NCBI RefSeq assembly: GCF_900115565.1
Contig: NZ_FOWW01000003.1
Location: 62,001-126,000, forward strand
DNA: 64,000 nucleotides
Direction: 5' to 3'
Source: Amycolatopsis arida
GTDB taxonomy: Bacteria > Actinomycetota > Actinomycetes > Mycobacteriales > Pseudonocardiaceae
The translations under genes and the position numbers were made by a program. Shown in pieces: positions 63,653-64,000 of the stretch. The notes under the pieces were generated by a model. It was not told where the DNA came from and did not search any database. It worked only from the letters and a program-made list of their open reading frames with translations. The stretch's first letter is position 1, and every line of letters begins with the position of its first letter.

Positions 63653-64000
63653 CCCCGCCACCCCCGCCAACTCCACACGGGCGAGCCGGCGCGGGTGCAC
63701 GGTCGCCGTGAGGAACGCGGCCGGTGCGCGGCACCATCCCGGCGCGCTGGCCCTGGCGCCTCACTCGGCGTGGCCGCGGCCGGTGGGACCGACGCCAGGT
63801 GGGTCGACCGGAGGCACGACCCCCGCCTGGTTTCGGCTCCTTGGTCGAGGCGCGCCGTGTGCGTCGGAGTCGTCCTTCGCCATCCCGCGTCGGTTCTCCG
63901 ACCGTGTCCCCCGCGTTGGCCGGCCTTGCCCTGGGTCATGCCGGCCTCGGCCTCGCCTCAGCATTGGTCAACCTCGAACAGAGGTTCGACACGAACAGGT
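63653..64000. other. Gene-free right end
   Basis: No supportable gene or repeat was seen in this stretch; it may be upstream sequence of a gene beyond the window. Confidence 0.4.

Overview
The window is very GC-rich DNA with frequent GTG/TTG starts, Shine-Dalgarno sites of the GGAGG type, Tat and lipobox signals, a DUF397 protein near an XRE/DUF5753 regulator, and dnaX next to the SRP RNA gene. This points to a mycelial actinobacterium, most likely of the Pseudonocardiaceae (Amycolatopsis/Saccharopolyspora-like). The genus is an inference.

Layout. 1-6.3 kb: a housekeeping block with ybaB (cut by the window edge), a lipoprotein amidase, dnaX, the SRP RNA and a Tat-exported PhoD-type phosphatase. 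6.5-8.1 kb: a lower-GC Rhs toxin remnant with a putative immunity gene. 8.2-16.5 kb: an exported phosphoesterase, DUF397 and XRE/DUF5753 regulators, 6-phosphogluconate dehydrogenase with a coupled methyltransferase, an S1 protease, and a TrkH/TrkA potassium system. 16.5-22.8 kb: a CPA1 antiporter and a complete five-gene Liv-type ABC operon. 22.8-24.1 kb: a gene-free stretch packed with repeats. 24.1-26 kb: a GAF histidine kinase/LuxR pair. 26-31.5 kb: exported envelope- or glycan-acting proteins (sialidase, beta-helix protein, DUF1906/PG-binding protein, M23 peptidase). 31.7-34 kb: two secreted proteins without recognised family, one built from Cys/His and 28-residue repeats. 34.7-39.3 kb: a DUF4015 protein, a fused acyl-CoA-reductase-like SDR protein and a TetR regulator. 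40.1-45.7 kb: a TetR-linked beta-oxidation-like operon (thiolase, SRPBCC, MaoC, SDR, acyl-CoA dehydrogenase). 45.9-50.2 kb: a secreted lectin-like protein followed by an ascorbate-type PTS (IIC, IIB, IIA) and a SIS protein. 50.3-51.6 kb: a membrane protein divergent from a MarR regulator. 51.6-57.4 kb: a three-gene operon of an isocitrate-lyase/PEP-mutase enzyme, a BASS-family transporter and a Pls/PosA-like NRPS. 58.8-63.7 kb: tRNA-Ser, a degenerate partial copy of it, a compact module of an EccC-like soluble FtsK ATPase with three small helical proteins, and a MazEF pair.

Most promising for novelty are the EccC-like module beside the tRNA-Ser duplicate, the repeat-built Cys/His-rich secreted protein, the NRPS/transporter/lyase operon, and several dispersed intergenic repeat families. 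Two of these families have a 21-bp period and sit at gene ends.
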